Below, piece after piece: positions 46,901 to 59,622 of a stretch of 64,000 nucleotides of DNA. Every line of letters begins with the position of its first letter. Positions within the stretch are counted from its first letter, which is position 1. The translations under genes and the position numbers were made by a program. The DNA is from Laetiporus sulphureus 93-53 (taxonomy: Eukaryota; Basidiomycota; Agaricomycetes; Polyporales; Laetiporaceae): the NCBI RefSeq assembly GCF_001632365.1, contig NW_024468514.1, positions 833,317-897,316 of the forward strand, read 5' to 3'. Below the pieces are notes generated by a model. The model did not search any database. It was not told the origin of the DNA and was given only the letters and a program-made list of their open reading frames with translations.

Positions 46901-47447
46901 ACGCTTGAACGGAGCTGTCGAAGAATGAATCAATGCTGACTCATATTATGGCACCTTCGTCGGCGGCGGCGGAGTGAAAGGCCACCAGCGAGCCTCGGAA
47001 ATATAGGAGAGGGACCGAGGCGCTACATGGTCTGAACCGGGAAGTTGCGCACTTGTAACAGGTCATCGGATATCCATATCTTCTGCGAAGGGGCTGGGAT
47101 TTGCTCCCACGATCTGATTGGTTTCATATACGGATGACGACGTTTCCTATCATGATGGTTTCGGGACGATAGCCGCCGGCGGCGCCGCTTGCAGACGAAA
47201 GAACAATCTCCGCGTGAGATCGAATCTTGTCAGACCGTCCGTCGAGAAGATCCACATGAATGGCACCGAGAAATGGGGGGATCGCGGCCCCTCACGGAAC
47301 CTTGCAGCGCGATAGAACCCCGCAGATGCCCCTGCAAGGCGCGTCGTCCTTCTCCCCTCTTTTCATTTATACCCAGACATCTCTCTGTGAGCTTTGCCTG
47401 CATCCACGATCGTCTCTACTCACCTACTGCAACCACACCATCCTTTC
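43907..47447. other. 3.5-kb intergenic with one long unexplained frame
   Basis: A minus frame of 307 codons (45891-46814) is longer than expected by chance, but overlapping frames in other phases are also long. I recognise no domain, signal peptide or splice pattern in it. It could be an eroded gene. The rest shows nothing. Confidence 0.3.
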
Positions 47448-48299
47448 ATGGAGGAGATGGACTTACGTGGCCCGTTAGAATCCTCCGTGTTGTGAGTTTC
47501 CTGTGCGGTCTACAATTGTCCAGAAAGGGATGATGGACGCGACGTTGACAGAGAACCTTCATTTTTTGTCGACTTACACGAGCCCCAAGCCCCCAGTCAT
47601 CAACATTTCCCGCCTACAGTCCCAGAAGACGCCTTGCACACCATCACGATCCCTGAGCGATTCAAGCAATGGCTGTTCGACGTGGCTCACAGCCATGCCG
47701 ATGGCGCATTGCCCCCAGACATCGCCTACGTGGCACAGCTTATCTGCGGTCCATTGAGTATGCTCAGCGTCAGCTCGAATGCGATGCCATGCGGTGCACA
47801 CATACCGCAACCATATGGGACCCTGACGTCTCCCACGGTGGCAGGGCCGTCTGACTTCCATGTTCCCGCTGGTCAGGATGCTCCACATGCCGAGAGCCGT
47901 CCTAGTGACCTCGGAGACGTGGCTTCATATGGCGGATACCCGACACCTCGGTCAGTCGAAGACGAGATCGGAAGTGAGGGCGGTGAGACGGTGGGATGCG
48001 AGTGGGCTGATTGTCGAGCGCTGCTCTCTTCGTCAACAGAGAAACGCGTGAGGGATCATCTACGAGAGGTCCACTTTGGGCACAGGTGGGATTCCGAGAG
48101 GAAGGAGCGCTGTCGATGGAATGGCTGTGAGAAGGTGATGCTCGCGCGGAGCCTGCCAAAACATATTCGCACGGTTCATCTCAAGGTGATGGAAGTGAGC
48201 TGCTCCGTCCCTGGGTGCAATAGCACCTTCACGAGGGGCGATGCCAAGAAACGCCATGTTGACCAGGTCCACCACGGAATTGTGCCAGTCGTCGAGTAA
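47448..48299 (+). CDS. CWCH2-type zinc-finger protein B (263 aa, 2 exons)
   Basis: Exons 47448-47491 and 47552-48299 (60-nt intron, GTGAGT...GACAG, phase 2); 264 codons including the stop. An N-terminal segment at about residues 46-95 (TITIPERFKQWLFDVA, then ALPPDIAYVAQLIC) matches genes D and F. A linker contains GYPTPRSVED, resembling YPTPESLPAED of gene D. Finger 1: CEWADC, then VRDHLREVH. Finger 2: CRWNGC, then LPKHIRTVH. Finger 3: CSVPGC, then FTRGDAKKRHVDQVH, a regular C2H2. The stop at 48297 overlaps a perfect donor (GA|GTAAGT), so an alternative spliced C-terminus is possible. The likely role is DNA binding in the nucleus; this is inference from the fingers. Confidence 0.85.
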
Positions 48300-50541
48300 G
48301 TACTTTCTTGCATCCGAGACGCCATCGCCGTACTAAGCAGATGTCCAGACAAGTTTGGCCCCTCGAGAACAAGTGATAACCCACGGATGCTCTGTTCACG
48401 TCGCGTGTACCCCAAAATCATTGCCGCGCTAGCTATAGGCAGGACATCACCGATAGTTTGGATCAAGCGTTTCTTCGAATGACATGTAATCTCACTTACT
48501 CTTCCGTGGGCGCGTGAGGTCAGCCCTAGACCTTAAAATCGTTCTAAGGCGAGAAGACGCGGATAGCACAGCACGTCGCATCACGGGCGTCGGCAAACAT
48601 CGAAGCATGACACGTCCAGACCGCGTACATGCCGTAATTTTTCCCCGATGGTCTAGCCTTTGTATCCTATCGCTCCAGTGTCAATAGCCGCTTCAGTACC
48701 GATTTCCTGTCTTCCAATCCAAATATTCGCATCCGTACAAGGAGGATATAGCAGTCTAGGCTCGAGTAGCGAAATGGGGAATTTGTAAATGAATCAGAGT
48801 TATAGCACTGACAGGCTCGAGGACATCGATAGCCTCCAGATACCCGAACTGGAAACGCCGATGCGCCAGGGTTGCGAAGTGGGTTCTATGCTTCGATCCG
48901 ATTGCTTGAGAATAGCGAGGACTCGGATGTTGGCCGATGAAACACGGCTATTCGATCTTCATGTCCGCCAATCTCAATTGAAGAAACGCAACTTTGGAGC
49001 CCATGTACCTCAAAGTGTGAAGGCTGATCGTGGTTCACATGAAGACTGTGTGAACATTTCGACCGTCCAATTAGTAGGAAGAAGTTGTGCGAACGTGGCG
49101 GGACGCGGACGATGAAACATGATCAGAACGCGACGGTCGCGGCCTTCCGCATTTCATCGTCCGCGCACATCAAGCGCGCACATTCCTAATATGGCATCGC
49201 GATGATTGGTGGGAAATGCGAATCCCAGTCCGATTAAACCAGTGACACTCTGCGCGATGGCCCAGAGAATTCATTGACTACTGCTGGTAATTATCGTAAT
49301 ATTTCGTGATTTCGCTTAACGCACGCCGCATCAAAGTCCGCCAAGTTCCATGCGCCAACAGCCAGGGATTACGCGGATTCTGTTCATTCTACTCATCGCC
49401 GGTCATTTCCCACCAATTAATGGCACGCTATCTCCACGATATCATCTCCAACGTCGGAACCCTGTACTGTGTTCTCGGGCACACTAAGAATCGGAAAGGT
49501 ATGATGATACCGATACCTGATAAAGCCTCCTTCCTTGAAGCCTTCTCATGCCAGCCGCTTTCACGCTGCACGCACAGGCGCCTGTCGATGGAGCACAGAC
49601 CGCCTCGACACAGAAGCTCAAGACCTGGCTAGACCAGGTTCATCTGGGTCACTTTGACCTCCTTCAGACGTAACGACATTCCTCCTCGTACCAATCGGCG
49701 ACCGCTACGAAAATCCACGCATCGTGTATCCGAAACATGATCCTCTTCATATCAATTAAGGCAGGAACGGTACGCCCTTCATCCCCGCTTCTAGTGCTGA
49801 TGCTGCGTAGTGGCCAGGCAAGAAGGGCGTACGGCACAAGGCTGATATGCCACATCCTGAAACGTGCCCTCGGCAGGATTTGATGCTCGCTATCATCCGA
49901 AAACGTCCAAAGCTTATGTCCGCCTTTACGCCGAGCGATCGCTCTGGTGCGACATGCTGAGCTGGTGTTCAAGAGTGCCTTGTGCGGAATTCGCTTGGTC
50001 AGCGGCCCAGGCCAGCAATATATCTATATTGTCCCGAGGGCCATTTTGAAGCTTGAAACGGGGCCCATTGACGAGCTTCTGTTGACAGCTGCTTCGAGCG
50101 CCGGCGGGGGGGGGTCACCTTGGCTACTGATGATACTTGACTTTGAGCCGTTTCACTATCCCGCCGGTAGTGAGAACCCAGCACCGACGATGCCAGCCAA
50201 CCATCCAATCGGATAACAATTACCTATCATGTCATACGTGCCTAACGCATGGCGCTGATGCAGGTCATGGGATGTGCGACGGGCATAACGTTGATGTGCC
50301 CGTTCTGATACGTACCCAACGGGGGATTGGAGAAGCCTTGAAAACAACTAGGTCGTAAGCTTCCCGCTCGCCTAAGACTAAATCTAATGTCTGCCAAGCT
50401 GTACTGCACGTTCTAGCCAGTCCAGTGACCCTGCGACAAATGTGATCATGATTTGATGGAATAGCGACCAATCGCTCTTCTTGCGAACGTACAATACACT
50501 GAATACGGATGCAGAATCAGTACTTTGGCGCCTCGACGGAA
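48300..50541. other. 2.2-kb intergenic, one hairpin
   Basis: No gene supported; frames of 102-108 codons at 48789, 49306 and 49664 (minus) lack motifs. A 13-bp inverted repeat is listed separately. Confidence 0.4.
49105..49164. repeat. 13-bp inverted repeat with 34-bp loop
   Basis: GCGGACGATGAAA (49105-49117) and its exact reverse complement TTTCATCGTCCGC (49152-49164). Confidence 0.7.
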
Positions 50542-50963
50542 TCAAGCCCCGGGGCAGCCGCCAGATATGTGGCGCGCCAGAGTGTCGGGTCTAGCGAATT
50601 CCCTCCCGCAGGTGCTGCACGGCCGCGCCGTGCTTCGCAGATGCACGCAGGCGACATGCTTCCCGAAGCTATCTAGGTTCATCTCCCCGTTCTCGCACAT
50701 GTCTCCCCAGCGGCACATGTCACGAGCCTTGCCGTTCCACGGCTGCCCCCCGCTGTGGAACGCCTTCAGGTGCCTCAAGATACCCGCTGGCGTGACATCG
50801 TCCAATGCGACCCCGCACGACCCGCCGTTCCAGCAGCAGGGCGTGCGTGGAATGCTGATTCGCGGTAGAAATTTCCGTGAGGTCAAGCGGCCAATTCTAG
50901 CACCATTCGACGGACTCACCCGTCGTATGCCCATTCCAAGTTGATTACAGTGTTATGCTTCAT
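50542..50963 (-). CDS. CWCH2-type zinc-finger protein C (118 aa, 2 exons)
   Basis: Exons 50963-50920 and 50854-50542 (65-nt intron, GTGAGT...AATCAG, phase 2); 119 codons including the stop. An unspliced reading would start at 50934 and give a different, basic N-terminus. The spliced reading gives MKHNTVINLEWAYDGIPRTP and runs straight into finger 1. Finger 1: CCWNGGSC, then ILRHLKAFH. Finger 2: CRWGDMC, then FGKHVACVH. Finger 3: CSTCGREF, then LARHISGGC (C2HC). It is the only member of the cluster on the minus strand and the shortest three-finger one; close to gene A in all fingers (both have DD then AGI/LxRHL in finger 1). Confidence 0.8.
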
Positions 50964-53900
50964 CGTTCACGCGATCAGGAGGAGATAGTCGGAGACGTTG
51001 GCGAATGCTGCGGTCGAGAAAAGTCCATAAGCAATGCTTTCGACATCAACAAAATGGGGCACCTACACCCGAGCAGACCTTGCACGAGGTAGGCGGGTCG
51101 ACAGCGGCGGGTAACGAATCGAAGGCAATGTCGAGGAGATATGTGGAGGTGGTCTACGAAAGAACGGCGCGCATCGCATTAAATAGCATGCAGTGTGTGT
51201 GGTTGTGTGTGGGCTGAGCGCTTCCTTGTTCCGCATTCTTGTGTTATGCGCATCATCAGACAAATGCTGACAGGCCACGAGAGTATCGACAAATTGCACA
51301 CGCCTCCATAAGTGGCAACCTCGGGCCTCAAGTTCAAGGCGCAGGTGAGCATATTCAAGGGAGCCCCGGATGGCCATAAATGGCAACTGTGCCACTGTAC
51401 ATTGGTCGGCCTCCCTTGTCGGCGTACGGAATCATGACAGAGTGTGTGCTCGGTGGAGCTTACTGCGTCAGCGATGCATACAATTGTTCGGCGGTTGCTC
51501 GCCACCTGGTTGTGATCCGAATACACCAGGACTCGCTCTCCGACTATCAGTATGCAATCCGCGTTCTGAGAGATTGCAGATCGTCCTTAAGACGTAATGG
51601 TGATGGCAGACATTTGATGGGCGCATGCACGTTACGCAAACACCGCGAGAAACGGCTGTTTGATGCATGAACGTGACTTGCTTGCTTGACGATATCAAAG
51701 TCAAAGCTAGCCGAGCTTCTGTACGAATGGAGACGGCGATCGCGCAGCCTCATGCAGGCACATGTCCCAAGGACGAAAGTGGTGCCTGCAACAATGGCCC
51801 TGTCATCACAGGATAAACCAAAGATACACGAGGCAGCAACGCCGAGGAGAGCAGGGCATCCGAGACCGCTCGTCTTGGATGAGGCCATGCTCTCGTACCG
51901 ATTTCCGAGCCCCACATCGGACTCTTGGTAGTGGCATGAGCGGAGTCATAAACCCATTCTCCACATCTCCCGATCGGTGGACCAACAATACCTCTCAGGG
52001 ATAACGGGACAACAAGAAGCGGAGCTCTATAACGTAAGTCACTCAGGCAAGCAGCCGCTTAGCACCCGCACTGCAGAACTGTCATAGAGGACAGTCTCAT
52101 CAAGCGCTGATCACCAAGCGTGCCCAGGACGCAGAGATGCGCTAACGTAACAAGGGTGACGTACCAAGATTTCTTGAGCAAATCTTGGTTCGGCCAAGGA
52201 GGAGATGAGAGAATGTCCTACACGTGTTGAACTGGAATCCGTTCATGGGCAGTGACGCAAGGGTACCAGCGGCTCGGGTCAAGCAAATAGACGGGAGAAC
52301 GTGGCATTGCGTGGGTGGGTAAACCGGAGTAAATTGAAAGCCAGGTACACGGCAACATAGATAGCGACTCATGTACACAGGTGTTGTCTGGCTGACAATG
52401 CCTCCGGTCCGTAGGGCAGGTGATAGACTCAAAGCATAAACTTTAACGCACCGTAGCAGAAAGCACCAAGCAGTCCTCGATAGGAAGTCGATTTAATTGA
52501 TCCCCGCGGATATGACATGCCATCCATCCAGCCATGGGGCGGTGTGCACTTGGAGCAATTGCAAGGAGGCTTATCGCTGGCCATCTGCAGTGCTCGTCGG
52601 CTGTGCCTCTATGTCTGATGGCGCCCTGCAGGATCATGAAGACCATGCGGACGCTGGACGCGGGGTGGATAGCTTGTACCGCCGCAGCGCGAGATATACA
52701 GACGAGCAAGATGAAAAAGTAGACACTACAGCATGGGCGGGATATCTGAGGGCACGAGCGGCGCAGCACTGAGACGAGGTCGAGCATGTACGCGCGTGCA
52801 GAGATCGAGCTCCGCGCATAAATGTAAGTGCGAAATAGAAGCGGAGCTTCAATCATGCACTTAAAGTTAAGGCACACGCGCTTGCCGTAAGCAAACCCCG
52901 CGCCGCGGCGCGCGCCAGATACTTCCGTCGTTGCCTCCGCCACAGCCAGCTCGAGTCCCTCGGACGCCACCCTCGCTGCCGCCTCCTTCGACAAAAAAGA
53001 GCCATTTACCATGCTCTATCGGACGCCATGTCGACTTCATCTAGGGCTGGCTTCGCTCGCTAGCGTGACTCGTGGCTGATATCGCCGTGGCGATCCGACT
53101 TCTTGCGCAATTCCCATTTTAACCGCGCGGCGCGGGAAGCATCCATCCTGTGTTGCGCAATCGCGACATGTCGATGCTTCCCTTCCTCCCGGAATACACC
53201 GTTTCCATCGACGTGGCTCGGCGTCCCCCATCACTGCCGGCAAAACGCGACATGTTGACTTTCTGATTTTTCCGAGGACCCACGAGCTCTCGTACGTTCT
53301 GAACAGTTGTCTTGAGCGCTTCCGTGATACTTGAACCAATCGCCAGCATCGCCGTATTAGGTGGACTATAGTGCAGAGGAACTTGCCGAAGGGGTAGTTC
53401 TAACGGCCCAGAACTGTCGATCGCCCGTGTGCCACGGGCAACATTCGCACATGCTCGAGACTCTCGTCAAGCAATGCCCCGAATCGTGATCTTGACCGAT
53501 AAACACCTCTGATTGCCATACGGGGGAGACATTCTCCGCCGCTGTCAATAAGGAAGTGCATCACTTGCGCTTGAGAGGACTCAGAAGCGACCGTGAGACA
53601 TGAGGCCAGGCCGTTCTCTCGCAGCAAGATCTCTCTGGTTAGTCCGCTTCGGCGACGCCGCACATTTGGCGAGCAGTGACTATTTTATTAGACAAGATGA
53701 TGCGGTGCAACCGGCGGCATTTGGAGATGTGGGAGCAGACTGAGCCCCAGCCCACAGCGCGAGTTCCCGTGTGAGAGTGATGCCTCCAGCTGAGCGGCGC
53801 TAGGTCGGACCTGACATTGAAATGCAAGATCGGCAAGTAACATCGCGGGCAACGCATATTCTTTTCTCTTCCATAATATATGATAATAAATAACCGACGC

Positions 53901-54029
53901 TCGCTCGTTGTTGTCCCGTATATATCGCGGCCTCTCATTTCATTTCTTTTTCCCCAGTTCCCCACCATCGACGACTCCACGTCAGTGTCCTCGATCTCTC
54001 ATCCACGCTCTCCTCCTCAGCGTAGCAGC
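50964..54029. other. 3.1-kb intergenic, no gene supported
   Basis: A 189-codon minus frame (52443-53012) starts with a protein-like stretch (KEAAARVASEGLELAVAEAT) but then becomes Arg/Cys/Ser-rich without a motif. A plus frame near 52530 contains CTWSNC, echoing a CWCH2 start, but no matching histidines follow. 53870-53930 is AT-rich. Confidence 0.35.
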
Positions 54030-54859
54030 ATGGATTTGGATGACCTCCCGACATTGTAAGTCTCTCTTATCGGTATACACGAATTGCAGGTTGAGTCTTC
54101 GATGAACGTGTCACCAGTGACGTTCCGCTCCCTTCCGATCCATACCCATTTCTGAACGATGACGGGGCTTACGCGCTTCCCCCACATCCCATTCTGGTCA
54201 CGATTTCGGAGGACTTCAAGCAATGGCTACGTTCGACTGCACTACAGGACCATGCCGTTGACGCGCTCTCACCCGACATTGCCAATGCGCTTGTGCTGCT
54301 GTGCGACTCTTACCGCATGGTGTACGTCAGCTCATGCCCGCCACCGTACTATCCGCAGCCTCCTCCAAACCCAGCAGACCCCCCTCTTGGCGCGCCACCG
54401 ACCTTCATTCCATCGGCTGACTATGATGCTCAGGGCGCTGGCCCGAGTGCCAACGCGACAGCAAACTCGCTTGCGTACGAACCCGAGGATTACCCCACGC
54501 CCGAGTCACTTCCCGCGGAAGATGCCGGAGACCAGTTGAAATGCCACTGGAACGACTGTCAGCTCGCCTTCGAGCAACCAAAGCCACACAGCATCGAGCA
54601 GCATCTCGCGATAAAGCACTTCGGGGAGACTTTGAAACGTGTCAAGAACGTGAGATGCTTGTGGAGAGATCAAGATGGCCGCATCTGCATGAAGAAGATG
54701 AGTTCGGGAAACGTTGGGAGACATATCGCGAACAAGCATCTGAAGACGAGCAAAAGGACCTGTCCTGTGACTGGGTGCCGGAAGACCTACAGCAGAAGTG
54801 ACGCGTTAAAGCGCCATATGGAGGATAAGCATCCCGACGTACCATATCATGCTACGTAG
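54030..54859 (+). CDS. CWCH2-type zinc-finger protein D (255 aa, 2 exons)
   Basis: Exons 54030-54055 and 54118-54859 (62-nt intron, GTAAGT...CACCAG, phase 2); 256 codons including the stop. The N-terminal segment at about residues 34-82 (LVTISEDFKQWLRSTA, then ALSPDIANALVLLC) is shared with B and F. A Pro-rich linker has YEPEDYPTPES. Finger 1: CHWNDC, then IEQHLAIKH. Finger 2: CLWRDQDGRIC, then VGRHIANKH, with a longer loop between the cysteines. Finger 3: CPVTGC, then YSRSDALKRHMEDKH, the most canonical C2H2 of the cluster. A short exon 1 encodes only MDLDDLPT plus part of a codon. Closest relative is gene B. Confidence 0.87.
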
Positions 54860-57800
54860 GTCCCTCCAAGTGTACCTCGACCATTATGGCCTGACCATGA
54901 CCTTCGCACAGGCCGCAGAGCATGGTGCCGGACGAATAGATCTTGACGAAGCCATGCTCATCGCCTCTTAAAATGGTACCATGCGGGTGCCGCGTTACAA
55001 GAGTCGCTCGTCGATGCCTCCTCGTCGCCGACATAGCCTAATGCTTGACATGTGCCAAGTCGGTGAGGGGGGACAGTGGATTGAGAGGACCACCGCGTTC
55101 GATAATTTGGTTTCGTCCAACGCGCTTCTGCTGTGCCATGCTACTTTGAATACCCCCCCTTCAGCCTAGACATCCACCTCAACGTTGAATACTCTGCCCC
55201 ACTCATGTATGTTAGTGCACGGAAATGAATGCACGCACTCCGTGACCACCCCCCAAAGAGGCCAAGCCATCCCCATGGGAATCATGACGAGCTGATAAGT
55301 GAGGGATGAGCCGGTGGGGCTGTGCCTTGCCAGCATCGCCTCGAGCAGTCGTCATTGCAAATCTGACAGAAAAGTGACCGATCGTCGACTCATTGCTGTT
55401 GAGGCAGACGCATAGTCGATATGCTGGACGCCAGAGCTAGAGTAACATGTGAGCCAGGCGTTTTCGCGAGCAAGATGTGATGATCGTACATGGGAAGCTG
55501 AAGCGGTGAAGTTCACTAAAGGCGTCGGGTCGCCGGGGTGGCTGAGTAGGTATATGACAAGGAATAACCGACTACCGAGGATCCCCTGTATTCGGATGTC
55601 GTCTTATATTCAGAAGAACAATGCTGTCCATCGTCATGACTCGGAGCCATGCAGGCAACTCCTCAAAGATACTGTATTCCCAATTTCCCTCCTCAGCGGT
55701 GGCATGCCCTTCTGAGCCGGCCAAACTAACCACATCCCCCTAGTCAACTCATGCCAGCCTTGCCACGTCGGGAAGGTGAGCTCACATGTTCATCACACCA
55801 TGTAAGAAAGCTCGTCAAGGATATCGAGCAAAATAATTGGCATTCAGAGCTAGCCGAGACGACTCGGCGAGTCACTACCTGTCCTTGTGCGCGCCTAAGC
55901 GTGGTTGAAGTTTAGACGCACGCGTTGAGCGTCTGTCGCTGAGCGCTCTGCCAACCGGCGCCCGTCGTGGAAACTGCCGCGGTTGTCGAGTCCTCGAAAC
56001 TTCTTCCCCAATCCGGGTATAGTATGCTTCCATCCCCACTACGAGGACCCTGCCTCAGCGCGCAGCAGCTGTTCCCCGCTGCTTTTGCGTTGCATTTCGC
56101 TTTCATAGCCGATATTTTGGAAGTGGCAGCCCAGATCAGGGCCTGTACATCCTTCGCTATGGCGTTGTTGGAACATCTGATCGCGGAGAGATAACATAAA
56201 CAGTATGCAACGACGCTCCGTGGCGAGTCTCTGTTTCTGGGTTTCCAGACCGGAAGGGGGGGACGGGGTCTACGTCCACAACCACCATGGTGGCTTCCTC
56301 ATTTGAACACTATGCGAGGTATGTCATCCCGCGTTTCGATCAGGTGCGAGGCCTGCATTCGATTCGATTCGTGCTGAAGCCCTCATTGCCTAGAGCAAGG
56401 CGCGACTAACTGGGCATCGCCGGAGCCCTGTCGTAAAGAACATCGGTTACGGGTACTCCTGGCCGTTCGGTGTATCTACTCGGCCATCTCGCATTTCAAG
56501 TTTCATAAATGCGATCTTGCATGTCGCGACGCTATTTGGTCAGGCTCCTGATAAATGAGACATGTCTGACGCTTTACGAAATTTAGGTCGACCCTGATGC
56601 GTTTTCATGGGCGTTCATGTCCCTGATAGGATCCTCATGAATACGAGGCTTTCCCTGGCATGGCGCTGAAATTATTGCGGATCTTGCGATATCCTGTTAC
56701 AATGTCCGTGAGAAGCACCTCCTCGGCACGCCACTTCGTGCTTCTAGTGGATCAAGGCACGCTATTGACAATGGAATGCGCATTTGTATTGCTTGCATCC
56801 TGGCGCTTCGTATTAGATGCAATGACAATAATGCTACCCGCAAGACCTGTCCTCCGCAGACCATTCCTGGCAAACGCTACACCGAGCGTTGCAGTTTTTG
56901 GACGACTTAATTCTGCGATCATCGCTCGCTTCGCTTGCCTTCTCGAAGCTGCAAGACCCCTTGGCAGCGATATTAAATTCGGGCGCCTTCCTGACGTGAC
57001 GGCACCTGTCACTTCTGACCGCGGATTCTTGCGCTCATCCATCATGGAGACGGGCGTTCTCACGTCGACGACGAAGAATAGCTCCATATTTGTCCACTAT
57101 GCAACGCCAGAACGGACTTCCGAGAAGAAGCCACTTCGTTCTGCCTGGTTTAATGTAACCTAACCCATCTCGCCTATCTATTCAGTCCGTTCCATCTGCA
57201 TGACGACTGATGTGCAAGTGGGCCTCGAGTTTTCCGCGGCTGTGCACGCTGAATTGCCCATTCCTCTTCCGCCCTCGGATTATTATCTCATTCAAGGTTC
57301 TCCGAGATCTGCGCTGTCCGGATGTGGAACAAGCTTCTCACAGTCTTCTGGCAAGCGTTTCCGGTCTCGGGCCTCATGCTTTTCACAGTCCCGTCGTGGA
57401 GCGATGTAAATGATCTACCAATCAGCCATCGTCTTCCAATTGCATTTGGAGTGTCATCTGACGTTTCACAGAAAATCAGAAATCCCACTAGTACCCCGCG
57501 CTCACGCACCTCACCGACCCTCTGCGGAGGTGAGCTGTGGCCGCGTCGGACCACGGCCGCGTCAGACTCATGTATGCGCGGCCCCACAGAGAGCAGTACT
57601 GCAATTCCCGTCATACCACCGGATCGTTTCAAGTGGCCATGTCGCCTATACCGCGGTCATCGATTGGCGTGTTGCCATCCGTGCATCACGAATGGAAGCA
57701 TCCATGTTGGTCAGGGCTGAGTAGATGCGGTGCCAGAGCCTATCAAGGAACGAACTTCGATCGTCGCTAGTGTGTGATAAGCCCGCAGACCACCGAAACG

Positions 57801-59388
57801 TGCACCTGCGCTGTCAGACCACTGTGAGAACGATATTCCCCTTTCCCAGATGACAGGGCTCACATGAAACGATAAGCGAGGCGATGGTACCACGGGACGT
57901 CACCTACGTGGTAATTGAACTTTCGATGGTCATCTACGCTCAAAATAGCGATTGTTTTACGCTTGCGCCCGCTCCCGCGAAGTTCTTGATGCCCTGATTG
58001 CTTCTGAGATCCTCAAGCTAGGTCGAAGGCACCTTCCGTCCTCCTTCTCCCGCTAGTGGTCGGAAAATCCGCATCTACATCCCCACATCGGTCCTTCGCT
58101 GCAAGTCGCACCGATGCGAGGCGAGGATACGCTTTGTCGGCGGTGCCCCCTCCGTTTCATAGGAGTGAGAACAGACCGATGTTCCCGACCACTAGAAGCC
58201 TGCTGTGCAAAGAGTTTGATGATCATTCCCTATTTGGTTCGAAGGTTGTTGTTCTTACGTTCCTTATCACATCGCCTTGTGGAATCGGGGGGACGTATGA
58301 TGGAATTCGCACCGCCATTATAGTGACGCGGACCCGCAAACGTGCATGTTTCAACACCATTGTCCGCTTTGTCTAATCAGATGAAGGGGGGATGCGAGAA
58401 TCGCGGTCGGTCACGGTGGTTGACCGAGGCAGTGTCCGAAACAATCGACGTCACCTGACCCGAGGATCCGTGATCGCCGCTACAAACTTGGATCGTCGAC
58501 ACTGGACAGTGTCGACTCCGCATCACCGGCGGCATGGTCCATATCTATGTACCCGGTTCATGCGCTATACACTGCTCCTCAGATACAAATAATAGGGACT
58601 GTTCGAAAAGGTATTACGGTACGTCGCCCATTTCCGCCGCACGCCTGCTAAGCGCTCTTTGAGCGCTGCGCCGACAAGCACGGTGCGGACCGCAGGGAAT
58701 GGAGAGCGACTTTGGCCGCATCGCTTAAGAGGTTTTTGGATACTCGCATTCATAGCATCGGGTATGGTCGGTCGGCTCTTGTGAAGGGAACTGGCAGTGC
58801 TCGGACCGCGTGCGCGGTTTGACAGACCGTCCAGTTATCGTGGCGTTGCGGACGGCCGGTTACTTTTCGTTCTGCGAGCGTGCGCGCGCCCGAGTACATC
58901 AGCTGTTCCTGTGATTCTATTCTCTTCATTCTGGAATACACAGCAAGCCATTATGAGGAATACTAGAGTTGGTTAGCGGCGCGATTGTGGGTGTGGAGGC
59001 GCTACGGCGCGTATGCGCTGGATGCGCAAGGCGGATAAATAGCCAAAGATGTGAACCGCATTCATTACACTTTTCCCTCCACCCCTCTCCTCCCTCTCCC
59101 GTCCAAAGCGCCGTCGTTCCGTGGAGGAATCCATATTATCCCATATCCACCGTCCCGTCCACAATCCAGCTGTCCTCAGGTGAGTTCCGCAAGTCGATCG
59201 CGGTGTTCGCACGTCTAATGTACAGCACAGACAGCCCCGCCTCGTCGCCGGCATCATAAAGGCATTCGTAACTCGAGTTCCTAACATCTCAGTATGTTGT
59301 TCTCGATTACCGCACGAGACTCGCGTATTCACGGGAATTGTTAACCAATTTCGTCAGCTACCCCTCCCAACTCTCATCCTTCATCACC
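54860..59388. other. 4.5-kb intergenic, no gene supported
   Basis: Frames of up to 167 codons (56660-57163 plus) are open but overlap long frames on the other strand and carry no domain. 59060-59160 is pyrimidine-rich, probably promoter or leader of gene E, and may contain a leader intron (GTGAGT donor at about 59180). Confidence 0.35.
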
Positions 59389-59622
59389 ATGGCCAACGCG
59401 ACGTCTTTCCTCATCTGCCGTTGGGGCAACTGCGGCGCTCCCCTCGCCGAATGCACAGCAAGCGCAGTGGAAAAGCACCTTAAGGAACGCCATTTGAGCC
59501 CATGGGACGCGAGGAACCGCACCCGCTGCCAATGGAACGTAGGAGGATGCGGCTGTGCAATGACCGATTTGGAATACGCCCGCTTAGGCCAACACATCTC
59601 CAGGACACACTTGAACCACTGA
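59389..59622 (+). CDS. CWCH2-type zinc-finger protein E, two-finger form (77 aa)
   Basis: The frame from the ATG at 59389 has 78 codons including the stop. Finger 1: CRWGNC, then VEKHLKERH. Finger 2: CQWNVGGCGC, then LGQHISRTH. The protein ends three residues after finger 2, so the third finger and the N-terminal segment of the relatives are missing. Upstream, an acceptor-like TTTCGTCAG at about 59350-59358 in the phase used by the other members suggests a first exon, but I could not find one with an ATG. It could be a truncated gene, or a small protein competing with the longer members. Confidence 0.65.
   Translation: MANATSFLICRWGNCGAPLAECTASAVEKHLKERHLSPWDARNRTRCQWNVGGCGCAMTDLEYARLGQHISRTHLNH

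Noticed and set aside
52497..52772. CTWSNC motif resembling a CWCH2 zinc-finger start
   Set aside because: No histidine pair follows at finger distance and no second finger is present.
56660..57163. Plus frame of 167 codons (and 111 codons opposite)
   Set aside because: Both strands are open, neither shows a domain, and no splice-linked continuation was found; cannot be supported as a gene.
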